This document shows positions 63,587 to 64,000 of a stretch of 64,000 bases of DNA, piece after piece. Both the position numbers and the translations under genes were made by a program. Each line of letters starts with the position of its first letter. Position 1 is the first letter of the stretch. The stretch is taken from positions 2,527,496-2,591,495 of the forward strand of contig NZ_JQLU01000005.1 in the NCBI RefSeq assembly GCF_000744375.1, given 5' to 3'. The notes beneath the pieces are model-generated. The model did no database searches. It was given only the letters and a program-made list of their open reading frames with translations, and was not told where the DNA came from. This stretch comes from Carnobacterium gallinarum DSM 4847 (GTDB lineage: Bacteria > Bacillota > Bacilli > Lactobacillales > Carnobacteriaceae).

Positions 63587-64000
63587 ATGAAAAAAACAAT
63601 TACAAAAGTTGCTTTAATTGCAACACTATCTTTATCAACAGGAGTCTTATTAGCTCAAACGGCTCACGCTACTGAAGGAGTCTCTACAACAGGGATTGCG
63701 TTAAAAAGTTCGGTAGTTGTAAATACCTATGAAGAGTTGGCTACTGCTTTAAAAGATGTTTCTATTAGTGAGATTATTGTAAATAATAATATTACGTTCC
63801 CAAAAGCAATTACTGGAGTACCTGCTCGTAATGTTCGTATCTATGGTTCAAAAGATAAAGCTATTACAATTAATTTAGGTAAATATTGGATTAAAGGAAA
63901 TTCTATTAAGAATTCTGATAGTAATGCAGTCATGACTTTAGAAAATGCTAATATTGTTGGTTATCGTAAATTGGCAACGTTCCTTAAAGGTGAAAAAGGT
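63587..64000 (+). CDS. Secreted pectate-lyase-like beta-helix protein (cut by window edge)
   Basis: 138 residues are visible and the frame is open at the right edge. Signal peptide to about residue 28 (AQTAHA), then VVVNTYEELATALKDVSISEIIVNNNITF, PARNVRIYGSKDKAITIN and AVMTLENANIVG. These match the opening of the protein at 59754 block by block, so it is a paralogue. RBS AAGGGG. Confidence 0.8.
   Translation, partial: MKKTITKVALIATLSLSTGVLLAQTAHATEGVSTTGIALKSSVVVNTYEELATALKDVSISEIIVNNNITFPKAITGVPARNVRIYGSKDKAITINLGKYWIKGNSIKNSDSNAVMTLENANIVGYRKLATFLKGEKG

Overview
This 64-kb window is AT-rich chromosomal DNA from a low-GC Gram-positive bacterium of the order Lactobacillales. Carnobacterium or a close relative is the most plausible source. 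This is inferred from the gene repertoire (WxL surface proteins with a DUF916 partner and an Mga-like regulator, FabI, oleate hydratase, trehalose-6-phosphate phosphorylase, a fused trehalose PTS), strong AGGAGG ribosome binding sites and frequent TTG starts. No database search was run. No tRNA, rRNA, insertion sequence or prophage gene was seen.

Layout. (1) 1-2.6 kb: the C-terminal part of a type II-C-like Cas9 running in from the left edge, followed directly by a CRISPR array of nine 36-bp repeats and eight 30-bp spacers, with no cas1 or cas2 beside it. (2) 2.7-5.8 kb: a zinc-finger-like/HTH/DUF2087 regulator with a GIY-YIG-like protein, then oleate hydratase. (3) 5.8-9.9 kb: a metal-homeostasis block with a His-rich P1B-4-type ATPase behind twin SmtB-like operators, the zinc-free paralogue of ribosomal protein S14 behind a near-consensus Zur box, a 44-residue basic protein and a CDF transporter with a structured leader. 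(4) 10.2-17.6 kb: a four-gene envelope operon (LtaS-like enzyme, GT4 glycosyltransferase, ABC ATPase, very large coiled-coil FtsX permease). (5) 17.7-24.5 kb: a trehalose locus (divergent PTS and phosphorylase/pgmB, then treR) with TreR-like operators in both promoters. (6) 24.6-30.5 kb: a Vex-like ABC transporter with a kinase-less PASTA protein, then a response regulator and histidine kinase; both promoters carry the same tandem motif.

(7) 30.8-37.4 kb: a complete 2-aminoethylphosphonate operon (binding protein, ATPase, fused permease, PhnX, PhnW, DeoR-type regulator). (8) 37.5-43.4 kb: an M20 amidohydrolase, then the glycine cleavage operon gcvT-gcvH-gcvPA-gcvPB behind a single-aptamer glycine riboswitch and attenuator. 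(9) 43.7-50 kb: two tandem HTH/TPR regulators, the second broken by a one-base deletion in an A run, then a DUF1801 protein, an SmtB-type zinc sensor, an orphan 98-residue protein, FabI and a YbhN-like membrane protein. (10) 50.4-64 kb: a cell-surface locus with an Mga-like regulator, six WxL-domain proteins, one small LPXTG protein, a DUF916/DUF3324 WxL-binding membrane protein and two pectate-lyase-like beta-helix proteins, the last cut by the right edge.

The points most worth following are the Cas9-array unit without adaptation genes and with a consensus -10 box inside every repeat, the kinase-less PASTA protein tied to an ABC transporter and two-component system by a shared promoter motif, the zinc-linked sites spread over the window, and the alternating beta-helix/WxL modules at the right end.
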